DNA of 43,565 nt, from NCBI GenBank assembly GCA_003022925.1, contig PXRY01000045.1, forward strand, positions 1,193 through 44,757, read 5' to 3'. A program made the translations under genes and the position numbers. Under the pieces are notes generated by a model that was not told the DNA's origin, did no database searches, and saw only the letters and a program-made list of their open reading frames with translations. Of the stretch, positions 1-7,208 are shown piece by piece. Source of the DNA: Halobacteriales archaeon QS_8_65_32 (GTDB taxonomy: Archaea > Halobacteriota > Halobacteria > Halobacteriales > Halococcaceae). How positions within the stretch are numbered: the stretch's first letter is position 1; each line of letters opens with the position of its first letter.

Positions 1-6
1 CTCGCG

Positions 7-285
7 CTACTCGCGCCACTTCCGGACGCGTTCGGTCTCTTTGACGCGGATATCGGTTTTGTCCGTCTTCCTGATCCAAGCGAGAAACGACTGGAGGCGA
101 TCGGCGTCTCGGAGCCGATCGACAGTGTGGAAATCCTGCTTGAGTTCGTGGTGGGTGAACGCGGCGTGGACCTGCTCGTGGCAGGGCGAACAGAGCCGAG
201 CGATCGGGCTGTCCCTGCGGTTCTTCGGGATCAGATGGTGTTTCGTCGTTTCGACCGCACGCCCGCAGAGTTCACACCGCTTCAT
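7..285 (-). CDS. HNH endonuclease-like small protein
   Basis: A 92-residue protein with an HNH/zinc-ribbon signature. It has a CxxC pair near the N-terminus (CELCGR, residues 4-9), the core KHHLIPK (about residues 16-22), a second CxxCH (CSPCHEQVH, about residues 33-41), and a His-rich stretch after it. HNH proteins cut or nick DNA through a metal held by the His-Asn-His residues. Stand-alone short forms like this one are common in archaea and their targets are usually unknown. The start is the only ATG ahead of the first CxxC. No partner gene (methyltransferase, restriction subunit) is visible in the window, though the gene lies at its edge. Family assignment is firm; the biological role is not known. 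Confidence 0.8.
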   Translation of the reverse strand: MKRCELCGRAVETTKHHLIPKNRRDSPIARLCSPCHEQVHAAFTHHELKQDFHTVDRLRDADRLQSFLAWIRKTDKTDIRVKETERVRKWRE

Positions 286-588
286 TACTGATACCTTCGG
301 GCTACGCAGTAGTGACTCTTCGGTGCGCGTCGATCGAGCAGGTCTGGCAAGTCGGGACGATCGGCTGTCGACCGCGCCGCGGAGATCCTCATCGAGGATT
401 CATCACGAAACGGCGAAGCCGTCTCGAACGACTACGCTCACGAGCACTTCGACTGGCTCGCGGATGCTGTTTGCCCTGTCGGTCGAACAGCGGTATGTCG
501 TGACCGAGTTACCAGTAGTCGGAAACCGGGCCATAGCAGGTAATCACGGTCACAATGCTAACTACCTCCCCGCAAGAACGGAGGCCAG
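286..588. other. Noncoding gap with two hairpins
   Basis: No convincing gene is seen. Two short inverted repeats stand out: a 6-bp stem at 385-399 (ATCCTC/GAGGAT, loop ATC) and a 9-bp stem with one mismatch at 406-426 (CGAAACGGC/GCCGTCTCG, loop GAA). The gap separates the divergently transcribed HNH and hydrolase genes, so it should hold both promoters, but I see no clear TATA box. Confidence 0.5.
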
Positions 589-1470
589 ATGGGTGAAGAA
601 GTCATGAGTGAAATCATCGAAAGCCGTGAAATCGAGCCGGACGACCTCTCCGGTCGGCTCTACGGACCACTCGGAGCCGAGTCGGGGCCGGGCGTACTCG
701 TCTTGCATGGCGGCGGGGCGAGCGACGAACGGGGGTACACGGATCGGTACGCGCGCTTGCTCGCCCATCACGGCTACACGGTATTCGATCTCGCGTACTT
801 CGACGCGCTCGGGATGTCGCCGGACCTCGTCGAGGTGCCGATCGAGTATTTCGTCCGCGCTGTTGACTGGCTAACCGGACGAGAGGAGGTCTCGACCGAA
901 CAGGTGGGCACTGTCGCGTGGTCGCGCGGAACGGAAGCGCAGTTCCTGCTCGCCGCGCGCGACGATCGGGTCGGTGCAACTATCGCCTACGTGCCGAGCG
1001 CGTACGTCTTCCCCGGCCTGCCGAGAAACGAACCAGGCGATGGATCGGTGTCGGCCTGGTCGCAAGAGGGCGAACCGGTCCCGTTCGTCCCGCCGTACGA
1101 CGGCATCGAAGAGGACATGAACGAGTCCTCACTCGTCCGCTTTCGCCGAACCGTCGAGCGAGCATCAGCCGACGCACTCGAACGCGCAACGCTGCCGGTC
1201 GAATCGATGTCGGGATCGGTGCTGCTCGTCTCCGGCGGGGACGACGCCACGTGGCCGTCCGCACGGTTCGCGGCGACGCTCACCGATCGACTCTCCGAGC
1301 ACGATCATCGGTGGTCATACGAACATCTCCGGTATCCGGCGGCAGGCCACAGCATCGCGAGCCCATACGAGCCGCCGAGCGAGAGGTTGGTCGATCGTTT
1401 GGGCGGCACGCGCGCTGGAAACGCCTTCGCTGAGGCCGATGCCTGGTTTCACGCGCTTACATATCTGTGA
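589..1470 (+). CDS. Alpha/beta hydrolase, BAAT C-terminal-like (acyl-CoA thioester hydrolase family)
   Basis: A 293-residue single-domain alpha/beta hydrolase. An oxyanion-hole HGGG motif (VLHGGGASD, about residue 40) comes first. The nucleophile elbow reads AWSRG, with Ser at the catalytic position and Ala in place of the usual first Gly. The acid is probably in the SGGDDATWPS loop and the His is in AGHSI near the C-terminus. The WSRGTE elbow and the C-terminal loop resemble the BAAT/acyl-CoA thioesterase C-terminal family rather than dienelactone hydrolases. The substrate is unknown; a thioester or ester is inferred. Start choice: ATG 589 has GGAGG at 580-584, and ATG 604 has a GGTGA at 592-596, so either may be used. 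No operon partner is evident. Confidence 0.75.
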   Translation: MGEEVMSEIIESREIEPDDLSGRLYGPLGAESGPGVLVLHGGGASDERGYTDRYARLLAHHGYTVFDLAYFDALGMSPDLVEVPIEYFVRAVDWLTGREEVSTEQVGTVAWSRGTEAQFLLAARDDRVGATIAYVPSAYVFPGLPRNEPGDGSVSAWSQEGEPVPFVPPYDGIEEDMNESSLVRFRRTVERASADALERATLPVESMSGSVLLVSGGDDATWPSARFAATLTDRLSEHDHRWSYEHLRYPAAGHSIASPYEPPSERLVDRLGGTRAGNAFAEADAWFHALTYL

Positions 1471-1568
1471 CAGGAGCTTTGTGGTGAGGACTGACCAGGT
1501 CAATCATGAGGCCCCATCGATTGGAGGAAGCCATCGCATCCGCGAGTAGCGAGGGACCTCCGGCCCCT

Positions 1569-1604
1569 CGGACCGTGCGAGCGGGCCTGCGGCCCGCGAG
1601 CAGA
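1569..1604. repeat. Intergenic hairpin repeat, copy 1
   Basis: A perfect hairpin, GCGGGCC/GGCCCGC with loop TGC (1581-1597), sits inside a longer unit that begins CGGACCGTGCGAGC and ends GCGAGCAGA. Nearly the same unit recurs at 14611-14644 with a different loop. It lies in a 318-base gap (1471-1788) between the hydrolase and the SRP RNA, which otherwise shows GCGAACGAAGCGAGCGC-type low-complexity sequence and no gene. Confidence 0.55.
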
Positions 1605-1739
1605 CGACCGCAGGCGCGAGCGGTTCACCGGGACTGAGCGAGTCGGAGACGAGCGAAGGAGCGGGCCGACGAACGACTACCGCGCGAACGAAGCGAGCGC
1701 GACAGGAGTGAGGAGTGCTTTTAGTCGAGATTTTGCCGA

Positions 1740-1764
1740 GTGAGGTCGCCTTCGGCGACCTCAC
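1740..1764. terminator. Perfect 11-bp hairpin downstream of SRP RNA
   Basis: The stem is GTGAGGTCGCC at 1740-1750 paired with GGCGACCTCAC at 1754-1764 (loop TTC). On the minus strand it lies about 25 bases beyond the predicted SRP RNA 3' end, with T-runs on both sides (TTTT about 1771-1774 and the AAAATC/TAAAAG stretch beyond it). It could terminate or protect the SRP transcript. Function is inferred from position only. Confidence 0.45.
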
Positions 1765-1788
1765 GTAGCGCAAAAGGTCGATGAGTAT

Positions 1789-2094
1789 GGACGCCCGAGA
1801 TTGCCCGGCGTTCCGGTGGGGGGTATCCCGCTCGCTTCCTCCACCCCGCGACCCTGCGAGCGACAGGTGTCCGGGGGGCCGCTGCTCGCTTCCGCGCCTG
1901 ACGGGGTGACCTCGATTACCCGCGCGACAACGCCCTTGCAGGCGTGTACACGCGGGCCGCTGCCCCCGCAGGACGAGGCTTCGACGTCGGCTTGCAGGGC
2001 CCACACCGGGCGGACCGGACGCACTCGGGTTTCGGCCCCCGCTGAAGACCGTAGAGCGGGTTTACGAGCAGGGCCTAACTGCCCGGCCTAGTCC
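1789..2094 (-). ncRNA. ffs: Signal recognition particle 7S RNA
   Basis: This is the RNA scaffold of the archaeal signal recognition particle, which binds SRP19 and SRP54 and targets nascent membrane and secreted proteins. On the minus strand, helix 8 with its conserved internal loops is explicit at 1880-1902 (GTCAGG, then CGGAAG, then AGCAGC). The 5' Alu-domain sequence GGCCGGGCAGTTAGGCCC lies at about 2071-2088, followed by TGCTCGTAAACCCGC. The ends are placed by the short 5'/3' pairing GGAC (2091-2094) with GTCC (1789-1792), which gives 306 nt, close to the roughly 300-nt size usual for haloarchaeal 7S RNA. A TATA-like element lies at the right distance upstream. No convincing protein is encoded over this span on either strand. 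Ends are uncertain by about 10 bases. Confidence 0.92.
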
Positions 2095-2117
2095 GAGTCG
2101 AACGTAATCGCCGAGGG

Positions 2118-2124
2118 TGATAAG
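2118..2124 (-). promoter_or_regulatory. TATA-like promoter of the SRP RNA
   Basis: On the minus strand the sequence GAAAAGCCCTTATCACC contains a TATA-like CTTATCA (2118-2124), preceded by a purine-rich BRE-like stretch. Its centre is about 26 bases before position 2094, the 5' end chosen independently from the terminal pairing. Confidence 0.55.
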
Positions 2125-2256
2125 GGCTTTTCGTCTTCGATAGCACACCATTATGCGGACGCCGACCCCAACCGGACGCTGGCTCCCATGGGATAGGGAT
2201 AGCGACAGCGACGACCGGCCCGGCCCCGACGCCGACGCTACCGGGAAGCCGAGCGC

Positions 2257-2670
2257 TCAGACCAGCGAAAGCGCCCGAACGTACCAGAGGCCGCTCGCGA
2301 GCACGCCGAGCGACGAGACGACGAGCGCCGCGCGATGGTACCCCAGCAGGGCGTTGCGAGAGAGCTGGAGGACCAACTGCTCGGGAACGGTGAGCGCCCA
2401 GGCGATCGCGACCAGCGCGACGAACGCGCCGAAGGCGAGCGCCACGCCCGCAGCGGTGCCCGGGTCGGTCCGTCCCTGCCGGCCAGCGGCGAAGACGACG
2501 ACCGCGACGGCACAGAGCAAGCCCGCAACGAGCGGGTCGATCGCTCCGTTCGCGTAGTAGAAGTCCACCGTCGTCCCCTCAGCGACGATCGGGTACGGCA
2601 CTGCGAGCACGACCAGTACGAGCAGACAAAAGCCGATGCCGAGCGTCGGAGCGAGCTGCTGAGCGTCCAT
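2257..2670 (-). CDS. Small integral membrane protein, haloarchaeal
   Basis: A 137-residue protein with four predicted membrane helices: about residues 8-28, 45-62, 74-94 and 114-132. The loops are short and no catalytic or binding motif is recognised. It resembles uncharacterised haloarchaeal DUF membrane proteins, but I cannot name the family from sequence alone. The minus-strand box TTATTA at 2694-2699 is about 27 bases before the ATG, which fits a leaderless transcript and supports this start. It stands alone, divergent from the coiled-coil gene at 2849. Coding status is well supported by the hydrophobic periodicity and the promoter; function is unknown. Confidence 0.7.
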   Translation of the reverse strand: MDAQQLAPTLGIGFCLLVLVVLAVPYPIVAEGTTVDFYYANGAIDPLVAGLLCAVAVVVFAAGRQGRTDPGTAAGVALAFGAFVALVAIAWALTVPEQLVLQLSRNALLGYHRAALVVSSLGVLASGLWYVRALSLV

Positions 2671-2848
2671 AATCCCGTTGTGACGGCCCGGCTAATAATC
2701 GCGGCGTCACGTGCCCGACCCGGAGCGGATCGACGCTTCCGGCTGACTGCCGAACGTGAGGGGAAGTCGAACGACGTCGATCACCGGCCATCGTCGACCG
2801 CCGGCCGCCGAGCGGAACACCCAGGTGCGTCGACGCTAACAGTCTCCT

Positions 2849-3349
2849 ATGGGACTCGGAGACACGGCCAAGAAGGTCCAGATGGTCGCCGACACAGCCG
2901 AAAAGCTCTACGCCCACGTCAACGAACTGCGCGAACAGGTCCGGACGGTGCGTCGGAAAGTCGACGAGACGTCAAAACAGGTCGATCGCATCGAAACCGA
3001 CGTCCGGAGCCAGCGGGCGCTGCTCGTCGCGCTCGCCGAGAAGGAAGGCATCGACGCCGAGGCGGTGCTCGCGGAGGGCAGTATCGAGGAAGCCGAACCC
3101 ACGGACGCGGCGGGAACACCGGCAAGTCAGTCGTCGACGCCGGCGAGCGAGACCGGCAGTAGCGGCGAAGCGACCGGGGCGACGACCAACGCTACCAGTG
3201 CTAACGGTGCGGCGACCGAGAACACGGCGGCGAACGAGGACACAGCGGCGGACGACGCGGCAACGCCGGGTGTCGCGACTAACGACGACGGAACGGCCGT
3301 CACGAGCGCTACGGCCGGCGACAGGTCCGACGCGCGTAACGACGAGTAG
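2849..3349 (+). CDS. DUF5798-like coiled-coil protein with acidic Ala/Thr-rich tail
   Basis: A 166-residue protein. The first 75 residues are highly charged and heptad-like (AEKLYAHVNELREQVRTVRR, then VDETSKQVDRIETDVRSQRALL), predicting a coiled coil. The remainder is a low-complexity Ala/Thr/Ser/Glu tail with no expected fold, as is common in salt-adapted proteins. The N-terminal MGLGDTAKKVQ and the coiled coil match my recollection of the haloarchaeal DUF5798 family, which has no known function. The TTAAC-like sequence upstream is not a convincing promoter. The gene is convergent with the CoA-binding protein at 3458. Confidence 0.7.
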   Translation: MGLGDTAKKVQMVADTAEKLYAHVNELREQVRTVRRKVDETSKQVDRIETDVRSQRALLVALAEKEGIDAEAVLAEGSIEEAEPTDAAGTPASQSSTPASETGSSGEATGATTNATSANGAATENTAANEDTAADDAATPGVATNDDGTAVTSATAGDRSDARNDE

Positions 3350-3457
3350 CACGAACGGCGAGGAGCGTGAGACGACCAGCGGCGCATGACGGCCGGTAGC
3401 ACGACGACAGTACGCTGTCCGGGAGGTGATCACCGTTACAGCCGACGAGCCGGCCGA

Positions 3458-3865
3458 TCAGGCGAGTCGGCTATGCTCGACTTTCATACACCGATCCGCG
3501 ACGACTCGGAGACCGCCCTCCTCGGCACGGGAGAGCGCCTCGTCGTCACGGATGCCCAGTTGCGTCCAGACCACCGGGGCGTCCTCGCGCGCGAGCGCCG
3601 CGTCGACGATTTCGCCTACCTCCTCGCTCGGCCGGAAGACGTCGACGACTTCGATGTCTTCCTCGACATCGGCCAGGGAGTCGTACGCCGGCCGGCCGAA
3701 GATTTCGTCCGCGTTCGGGTTGACCGGGATCACCTCGTAGCCGTTCTCGTGGAGGTATCGCGGGATCTCGTGGGCGTCCTTACCCGGCGTGGTCGAACAG
3801 CCGACGACGGCCACGACATCGCTTGCGAGTACCTCGCGGAGGTCGTCGTCGCTTTCGATCGCCAT
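3458..3865 (-). CDS. CoA-binding protein (Rossmann fold, CoA_binding_2)
   Basis: A 135-residue, single-domain protein of the CoA_binding_2 family, typical in length. The Rossmann beta-alpha-beta start is VVAVVGCSTTPGKDAHEIPRY, followed by the family hallmarks YEVIPVNPNADEIFGRPAYDSL and VVWTQLGIRDDEA, and near the C-terminus VVADRCMKVEH, where a Cys/Met/Lys/Glu cluster is conserved. Members bind coenzyme A or a related nucleotide; the physiological role is not established. The reading frame stays open upstream to 3910, but that extension (Arg/Ser-rich, FRRHAFTRGSS) is out of character, so ATG 3865 is preferred. No operon partner. Confidence 0.88.
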   Translation of the reverse strand: MAIESDDDLREVLASDVVAVVGCSTTPGKDAHEIPRYLHENGYEVIPVNPNADEIFGRPAYDSLADVEEDIEVVDVFRPSEEVGEIVDAALAREDAPVVWTQLGIRDDEALSRAEEGGLRVVADRCMKVEHSRLA

Positions 3866-3999
3866 ACCCGAGCCAGACGACCCGCGAGTAAAAGCGTGCC
3901 GCCGAAACACGGGGATCGACGCGCTGGGGCATCAGGAACCGAAGCACTAGGAAGGGGGGCCGGGGATTCGATAGTGGGGGGTCGAGTCAGCGCGGCGGT

Positions 4000-4662
4000 T
4001 CAGTCGGTAACGCCGGGGAGCCGGACGTTGGGTTCGACGCCGTCGTCGACTGCGATGACGCCGTCGAACAGCTGTTGGATGGTACCCATCGTGCGGTCGT
4101 CGTGGACGGTCGATTCGATCACGAACACGCCGAGGCCGCCGACCGACCGGATGCGGCCGGTGAAGACGTGGAGGAATCGGAACACGGTCTCGGGGTTCGA
4201 GTAGAGCAGCAAAGCAGTGATCGAGTGAAAGAGCACTCGGTTCCGCTCGAGGCCGCGATTCGAGCGGAACTCCTCTAACAACTCGGAGAACTCGATCCCG
4301 ATCCCGGTCATGTCCTCGGGCGAGGAGACGTAGGTGACCCGCGCGTCCGCCAACTCGTCGACGCCCTGCTGGCGCGAGACGCAATCGACGATCCCCAGGT
4401 TCGTCCCGTCGAGACCCGTGCTGCCGTCGCTGTTGCTGTTGCCGTCGCCGTCACCGCTGCCGGCAGCCGAGCGGAAGTCGTCGAGCACGCGTTCGGCGTC
4501 GTCCTTGGTGGTGACCACGATCGCGCCGTCCCCGCTGGCGGCCCCGTTCGCCAGCACGTCGAGGCCGAGACGGCGCTTTCCAGTCATCGGCTGGCCGGTG
4601 ATCAGTAGACTCGTCCCGGGATCGAGGTCGGCCTCGTCGAATCCCTCCGGCAGCGAATACAT
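4000..4662 (-). CDS. RecA-fold ATPase-like protein (HTR-like/DUF7504 type)
   Basis: A 220-residue RecA/KaiC-fold protein. The P-loop region reads LLITGQPMTGKRR (residues 19-31). The Walker A Ser/Thr after GK is replaced by Arg, so ATP hydrolysis is doubtful. A beta-strand typical of this fold (RVLFHSITALLLY) and another ending GLGVFVIEST follow. A low-complexity Gly/Asp/Ser/Asn insert lies at about residues 67-84. Haloarchaea carry many such short KaiC-like proteins, annotated HTR-like; some sit near signalling genes. TATATT at 4686-4691 lies about 27 bases before the ATG, so it has its own promoter although the prenyltransferase ends only 52 bases upstream. Function is unknown; nucleotide sensing is an inference. 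Confidence 0.72.
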   Translation of the reverse strand: MYSLPEGFDEADLDPGTSLLITGQPMTGKRRLGLDVLANGAASGDGAIVVTTKDDAERVLDDFRSAAGSGDGDGNSNSDGSTGLDGTNLGIVDCVSRQQGVDELADARVTYVSSPEDMTGIGIEFSELLEEFRSNRGLERNRVLFHSITALLLYSNPETVFRFLHVFTGRIRSVGGLGVFVIESTVHDDRTMGTIQQLFDGVIAVDDGVEPNVRLPGVTD

Positions 4663-4714
4663 TGTAACTTACTTGGAATCGATTGAATATAGTGTTTTTG
4701 TTGGCAAGGTGTGG

Positions 4715-5623
4715 CTATGGAAAGGAAGAGGCGAGGAGCGCCGAGCGCCCGAGGACGAACGCGCCGGCGGCGAGGAACATGCCGGTTTTGATACGGGCCT
4801 GGCCAGCGCTCGGGTCGGCGAACCCCTCGCGCGCGCCGTACAGTAACAGGGCGTCGGCCGGAACCAACAGGAGGAAGTACGCCGGCCCGAAGACGCCAAG
4901 CAGGTACGGCAGCGGACTCGCGAGCACGGAAACGGCGAGCACTCCGGCGGCGAGGGTAAGCGAGGGGCGCTCGCCGACGACGATCGGCAGGGTCCGAAGG
5001 CCCTTCTCGCGGTCGCCGGCGACGTCTTCGACGTCCTTGACGAGTTCGCGGGCGAACGTCGCGAGCGCGGCGAAGGAAAAGAGGGTGATCACCGCAACGC
5101 CGAGGTCGCCGACCGCCGCGCCGCCGAACAGGAAGGTACTTCCACCGAGATAGGCAACCAGGGCGTTGCCGACGCCGAGGAGACCTTTGAACAGTTCGGT
5201 GTAGGCGACGAGCGCGAGAAGGTTGAATAAGGCGATTACGATCGCGAGAAGCGGGAGAAACAGGGCGGCGACGATCGCACCGCAGAACAGACACCCGCTG
5301 AATACGAGCGCCTCGCGGGGGGCAACGAGGCCGCTCGGGATCGGGCGGTCGGGGGCGTTGATACGGTCTATCTCCCGGTCGAAGTAGTCGTTGATCGCGT
5401 TGCCGGCACCGACCGAGAGAGCGGTCGCGAGGGCCGCCCCGCTCGCGGCGAGCGGACCGGAGAGGAGGCCGCCGCCGACGAAGGCACCGATGGCAGTGAA
5501 GGCGGCGGCGGCGACCGCGTTGCCCGGACGGGTAAGCCGGAGAAAGCCCCGCGCTCGCTCGCGCGCGGAGAAAGCCCCATCGGAGGAATCGGATGAGGTG
5601 TACCCGTCACCGAGGCTGGCCAT
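4715..5623 (-). CDS. ubiA: Digeranylgeranylglyceryl phosphate synthase (UbiA family)
   Basis: This 302-residue integral membrane prenyltransferase attaches the second geranylgeranyl chain to geranylgeranylglyceryl phosphate, the second ether-bond step of archaeal membrane lipid synthesis. The first Mg-diphosphate motif is NDYFDREIDRINAPDRPIPS (residues 78-97). The second, KDVEDVAGDREKGLRTLPI, falls near residue 200. Between and after them come about seven to nine hydrophobic helices. The NAPDRPIPSG form is typical of the archaeal lipid enzyme rather than of menaquinone or heme prenyltransferases. The start is supported by a TATA box (5649-5654) about 28 bases upstream, implying a leaderless mRNA. 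Confidence 0.88.
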   Translation of the reverse strand: MASLGDGYTSSDSSDGAFSARERARGFLRLTRPGNAVAAAAFTAIGAFVGGGLLSGPLAASGAALATALSVGAGNAINDYFDREIDRINAPDRPIPSGLVAPREALVFSGCLFCGAIVAALFLPLLAIVIALFNLLALVAYTELFKGLLGVGNALVAYLGGSTFLFGGAAVGDLGVAVITLFSFAALATFARELVKDVEDVAGDREKGLRTLPIVVGERPSLTLAAGVLAVSVLASPLPYLLGVFGPAYFLLLVPADALLLYGAREGFADPSAGQARIKTGMFLAAGAFVLGRSALLASSFP

Positions 5624-5648
5624 ATCCCCTTCGGAACCTTCGAGGAAG

Positions 5649-5654
5649 TATAAA
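5649..5654 (-). promoter_or_regulatory. TATA box of the prenyltransferase gene
   Basis: TTTATA on the minus strand, about 28 bases before the ATG at 5623. On the plus strand a TTTATC at 5663-5668, only 8 bases away, is placed about 30 bases before tRNA-Arg, so two divergent promoters lie almost back to back. Confidence 0.6.
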
Positions 5655-5695
5655 CCACGGGGTTTATCAGCGGACGACGGCCTATTCCGCAGTGA

Positions 5696-5770
5696 GGGCG
5701 CTTAGCTCAGTTTGGACAGAGTGCTTGGCTTCGGACCAAGTTGTCGCGGGTTCAAATCCTGCAGCGCCCA
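5696..5770 (+). tRNA. tRNA-Arg (anticodon TCG)
   Basis: The acceptor stem GGGCGCT (5696-5702) pairs with AGCGCCC (5763-5769), discriminator A at 5770. The anticodon stem CTTGG/CCAAG (5724-5728/5736-5740) encloses the loop CTTCGGA with anticodon TCG at 5731-5733, which reads CGA arginine codons. The T arm has GCGGG, loop TTCAAAT, CCTGC. No CCA is encoded and there is no intron. A TATA-like TTTATC at 5663-5668 precedes it. Confidence 0.96.
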
Positions 5771-5871
5771 TGAGTTCTCTCGCGAACGAAGTGAGCGAGA
5801 AACGAGTGGGTCGAAGGATTTGAATCAGGGAGCACGCAGCCGGGAGCGAGGCGAGCGGACCGTGCGACCGT

Positions 5872-5893
5872 GGTTCAAATCCTATAGCGCCCA
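5872..5893 (+). repeat. Direct repeat of the tRNA-Arg 3' end (att-like scar)
   Basis: GGTTCAAATCC followed by TATAGCGCCCA matches the T-arm/acceptor 3' end of tRNA-Arg (5749-5770) at 20 of 22 positions, 123 bases downstream. An inverted T-arm-like copy (GGATTTGAATC) lies at about 5816-5826, and a weaker copy (GCGGTTCGAGTCTATTGGC) at about 5987-6005. The span 5771-6050 holds no gene. Duplicated tRNA 3' ends are the usual trace of integrase-mediated insertion at a tRNA. Confidence 0.65.
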
Positions 5894-6050
5894 CGTTTCT
5901 GCCGCGAGCCGAACGGTGAGCGGCAAAACCGGGTTAAATACACGAGATGAACCTGATGCGCGCAGCGAAGCGAGCACGCCGCGGCGCGGTTCGAGTCTAT
6001 TGGCTCACTGTTCTACGAGAACGGACACGTGAAGAGTGAGCGGTCGCCGA

Positions 6051-7208
6051 TTAGAACTGCGACTGACGGTAGATGAGGTTGCGCTGGATCTCGTTCGAGC
6101 CTTCGTAGATCACGGGGATACGGACATCGCGGTAGACGCGGGCGATCCGTCGTTCGGACAGCACCGACCGCCCGCCGTGCAGTTGCATGCCGCGTTCGGC
6201 CACCTCCATCGCCGTCTCGGTGGATCTGGTCTTCGCCATCGCGGCCCACAGGCCGCTGTTTTCCTCCGCGGCGACTTTTCGCGCGGCCCGCCAGTTGAGC
6301 GCCCGGGCAGCTTCGAACTCCATTCGCATGTCGGCCAGGATGTGCTGGACGGTTTGGAACTCGCTTACTTCGCGGCCGAAGGCTTCCCGGTCGTGGACGA
6401 ACGACCAGGCTTCCTCGACCGCCGCCGCAGCGAGTCCCAAGCCGTGGCCGCCGACGATGATGCGGCCGTGATTAAAGAACTCCGCGAGCATATAAAAGCC
6501 CGCCCCCTCGGTTCCCACTAAGTTCGCCTCGGGGATCCGACAGTCGTCCATGACGATATGGCCCTGTTTGGAGGCGCGCATCCCCATCTTCTCGGGGATG
6601 TGTTCGGCCTCGTAGCCCGGTGCGTCGGTGGGCACGATGAACATCGAGTAGTTCGAGTACCGGTCGTCACCATCGCCGGTCTTTGCATAGAGAGTTAGCC
6701 AGTCGGCCTCGACAGCGTTGCCGACCCAGTACTTCTCGCCATCGAGTACCCACTCGCCGTTTTCCGAATCGAGTTCGGCGCTCGTCGTCATCCCGGCGAG
6801 ATCGCTGCCGGTCTGGGGTTCCGAGACGGCGAGGCCGGTAATTTGCTCGCATTCGGCGACGGGGCGAAGGAACTGCTCGTGCTGGTCGTCACTGCCGTAT
6901 TTTTCCACTATCTCCGCGCCAAAGCTCGCGAGCTGTAGTGTGAGGGCGATACCGGCGTCGGCTCGGTAGAACTCCTCGGCGATCGCGAGCACCTCCATGA
7001 GATCCAAGTTCCGTCCTCCCAGGTCCTCGCCCAAGTCCTGGGCGATGAGGCCGGCGTCCTGGCCCGCTTCGAGTATCTCCCAAGGGTACTCGCCGCTCTC
7101 GAAGTACTCCTCCGCACGGGGTTCGATGTGTTCGGCGGCGAACTCGCGGGCTTCGCGCTTGACCGGGCGGGCGTACTCAGGGACGACCGATTCATCCAGT
7201 AAGTCCAT
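6051..7208 (-). CDS. Acyl-CoA dehydrogenase
   Basis: A 385-residue FAD-dependent acyl-CoA dehydrogenase of normal length, which oxidises acyl-CoA to trans-2-enoyl-CoA and passes electrons to ETF. Landmarks: ITGLAVSEPQTGSDLAGM (FAD/substrate loop), YWVGNAVEADW, the family signature RNLIYR near the C-terminus, and the catalytic base Glu369 in YEGSNEIQR. Chain-length preference cannot be read from the sequence. The start is ATG 7208. The frame is open as far as 7532, but the extra 108 residues are Arg/Ser-rich and unlike the family, and a TATTTG box at about 7233-7238 sits about 27 bases before 7208. It is monocistronic here and convergent with tRNA-Arg. Confidence 0.92.
   Translation of the reverse strand: MDLLDESVVPEYARPVKREAREFAAEHIEPRAEEYFESGEYPWEILEAGQDAGLIAQDLGEDLGGRNLDLMEVLAIAEEFYRADAGIALTLQLASFGAEIVEKYGSDDQHEQFLRPVAECEQITGLAVSEPQTGSDLAGMTTSAELDSENGEWVLDGEKYWVGNAVEADWLTLYAKTGDGDDRYSNYSMFIVPTDAPGYEAEHIPEKMGMRASKQGHIVMDDCRIPEANLVGTEGAGFYMLAEFFNHGRIIVGGHGLGLAAAAVEEAWSFVHDREAFGREVSEFQTVQHILADMRMEFEAARALNWRAARKVAAEENSGLWAAMAKTRSTETAMEVAERGMQLHGGRSVLSERRIARVYRDVRIPVIYEGSNEIQRNLIYRQSQF

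Noticed and set aside
5682..5894. A 70-residue minus-strand frame beginning MGAIGFEPRSHG and including MGAAGFEPATTWSEA
   Set aside because: It overlaps tRNA-Arg and its decayed copy. MGA-GFEP peptides are a well-known artefact of translating tRNA 3' ends.
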